Assembly (NCBI GenBank): GCA_905221605.1
Contig: CAJNDS010001236.1
Location: 532,764-596,763 of the forward strand
Direction of reading: 5' to 3'
DNA length: 64,000 bases
From: Symbiodinium natans
Taxonomy: Eukaryota; Sar; Dinophyceae; Suessiales; Symbiodiniaceae
Of the stretch, positions 59,801 through 62,800 are shown one piece after another. The first letter of the stretch is position 1. The number at the start of each line of letters is the position of its first letter. The position numbers were made by a program, and so were the translations under genes. The notes under the pieces were generated by a model. The model saw only the letters and a program-made list of their open reading frames with translations, made no database searches and was not told the origin of the DNA.

Positions 59801-62800
59801 CCAGACTCCTCTGTCCCTTCAGCCTCCAGAGCTGAATCACGCAACCCGAAGGCCCTAAACCCTAAGCTACAAGCAATATAGGGGGGTCGGAATGATGACT
59901 AATAATATTCCCTTATGGCCCCTTTATAGTGATACGGTTGTACGATAATAGCCCCCACAACCCTATTCTAATTATCAAGGCCCCTGGAATAGGGGGAAAT
60001 GAAATTAAACCCTTTAAACCCTTAAAACCCTTTAAACCCTTTAAACCCTTTAAAACCCTTTAAACCCTTAAAACCCTTTAAACCCTTAAAACCCTTAAAA
60101 CCCTTTAAACCCTTTAAACCCTCTAAACCCTAAACCTTAAGCTACAAGTACAGCAGGTCGACCTCGTCCTCCACCCACTGAAGTCGGAGCTGAACTTCCC
60201 CATCGGAAACTTCGAGATGCCTTGGGGCACAAGGTTTCGGTTTTTATGTCATTTACGGGTGCAGGGTTTAGGGTTTAGGGTTTGGGGTTTGGGGCTTGGG
60301 GCTTGGGGCTTAGGGCTTAGGGCTTGGGGTTTAGGGTGCGGCATGGCAGGGGTTTTGTGGGGTTGGGGTTTAGGCCTCATTTCTGGCCTTGGGGTTGTCG
60401 AGGTTGCGGGCTTCCAGTTTCGGAGCTTTTTTTGAGTTTCAGGTTCACGCAGGGGCTGCGTGCTATCGGTTTTGGAAGCAGTGCACTACACGCTTTCCGG
60501 GTTGCGGACGGGGTGGTGGTCGTGGTTTCCGGGGTTTAGGGTATGGGCCTGTGAGGTTTACAGTTCAAGACTTGGGGTGTTCGGGGTTTAGGAGCGTAGT
60601 GTATGAGTGGAACCTTAAACCCTATAGGGTTTAAGGTTGGGGATTATAATCCCCAACCCCTAAACCCTAAACCCTAAACCCTAAACCCCAAACCCTAAAC
60701 CCTAAACCCTAAACCCTAAACCCTAAACCCTAAACCCTAGCGGTGTTGTTTGTGACTTTAGGGTGCCTAGGGGCCCTACTAGGGCCTTGCGAGTGTCACC
60801 CGCAGGGCCTGCTAGATACTACGACTTGACTCGAACATTTAGACTCAGGTCGTTCACCCCTAGTTCCCTGAACACGTGCGAGCAATATATGGGTCGGAAG
60901 AATGAGTAACAGTCTTCCCTTATGGCCTAACTTATGGCCCTTTTATAAGTACAGTATACTAGAATAACCCCCCAAAACCCCAATCTAATGATCAAGGCCC
61001 CAAAAATAGGCGAATACTTACCCTAATCCCTGAACCCTGAACCCTAAACCCTAAAATAAACCCTGTTCTAATTATTCAGGTTCCCGAGTCCTAAGCCCTA
61101 AAGCCTAAACCCTAAACCCTAAAGCCTCAAGGTACGACCTCGGCTGCGAGCGCTGGAATCTCGCGGTCCACCTCCTCGACGCCCTCTTCCTGAATGACGA
61201 GGGCCACGCTGCAGCAGGCGGATCGGGGCTTTAAAGACGTAGTTTGGCTTCAGGTCTACAAGCTAAACCCTAGACCCTAGACCCTCAACCCTAGACCCAA
61301 AGGGTTTTTGGAACCTCTACTAAGCCGTATAAAGCCTTCTAAAGCCCAAACGTTGTAGCATCAGCAACACCACGCAGACCTAGACTTCTACATCTAAGCC
61401 ATGCGGGCCTTAACTCATCTTGAAGCTGTCAGGGATGATCCAAACCATGCTGCCTTGAGCACCCGACGTTCGCAAGCGAGCCGGTTTTGGGTAATTGCCA
61501 TTTGAAAACTAGACCTAAACCCTAAGCCCAAGCCCTAAGAAGCCCTAAGTGCGATCTCTAGGGTGGCTTTAGGGCGTCTTTGGGCTGGCAGATGGGCTAA
61601 AACAATGCGGTATATGTGAAGGCGGATGTGTCAAAGATCGAGTCCCCTTGTGGTAAAGCTCTCCTCGATATTCGTGAACCCTCGGCCTTCTTACGGGCCC
61701 TGCAGTTCTGGGACCACCATTGCTTGGAAGACGAGCAGCACCCGATGGGTAGTGCATAGCAAGGTACAGATTGGGCCGATTCTTTCTCCACCCAACCATC
61801 CCGCAACACTACAAAAACCTAAACCCAAAACCCAAAACCCTAAACCTTGAAATGCTGAAGCCGAGCGTTCAAGCGCCTTAAGCAGGCACTTTCTACCCTG
61901 AGATCCGCAACTGCGTCGGCAAGGCTCTGTCAGAACCTGCTGTCATGAAGCATCATGAGCTCAGGGTCATTTGAACCCTAAACCCTAAAACCTAAACCCT
62001 AAACCCTAAACCCTAAATTGAGCTAGGGGCAAGTCAGGTTTAGGGTGCGAAGTGGTCGTAATTGACGCTCGATCAAGGCGCCGGAATGAGGGAATCAGGG
62101 CCCTACATTATGCCCTTTTTAGGGATTATGTAGGGTACCTCATTCCCTCATTCCCTACGAAGAACCAGCCAGTAAAAGAGGCCCTAAGACGAGGCAGCTG
62201 TGTGTGACAGGTGGGGGATGCCGCGGCCGCTTGTATCTCCCGACTGGAGGAGGAGATTCCCAGGATCGTCCGAGAAGGCGAGGCCTTAGGGTTTAGGGTT
62301 TTGGGTTTTGGGCTTAGGGTTTTGGGTTTCAGGGTTTAGGATAGATGCATGCAGCGCTTCGATTCTGACAACCTGCCAGACGCCCTCAACCCCACACTTC
62401 TCAGAATTGGCATCGGCTCTTGCACAGCCCTTGATCGCTTTACGCCAAGCACGAACGTCCAAGTGTCCTCATTCGAAATTCACGAACTCTTTAAATCGTT
62501 GAACCTCTTTAGGGATGAAGGCTGTCCAAATAAACGTATGCACATCTTTTAGAGAATTGTTGCAACCAAGGGTAACTTCCAGGATTTACGGTAGGATACC
62601 ATTATTTACAACCTTATCACATTGAGTTTGCAAAACAGGCACGGAGGCTGGGAGGCGTTATCTCCAATTTCGGTTGCGAGGGCTTTAATTTCACACGCTC
62701 TCAAGCTCTAAACCCCTAAACCCTAAACCCTAAACCCTAAACCCCTAAAAGACCTGGACCTTGAGCGCCAAAACCCCTTGAAACCCGAGGCTACGACCAC

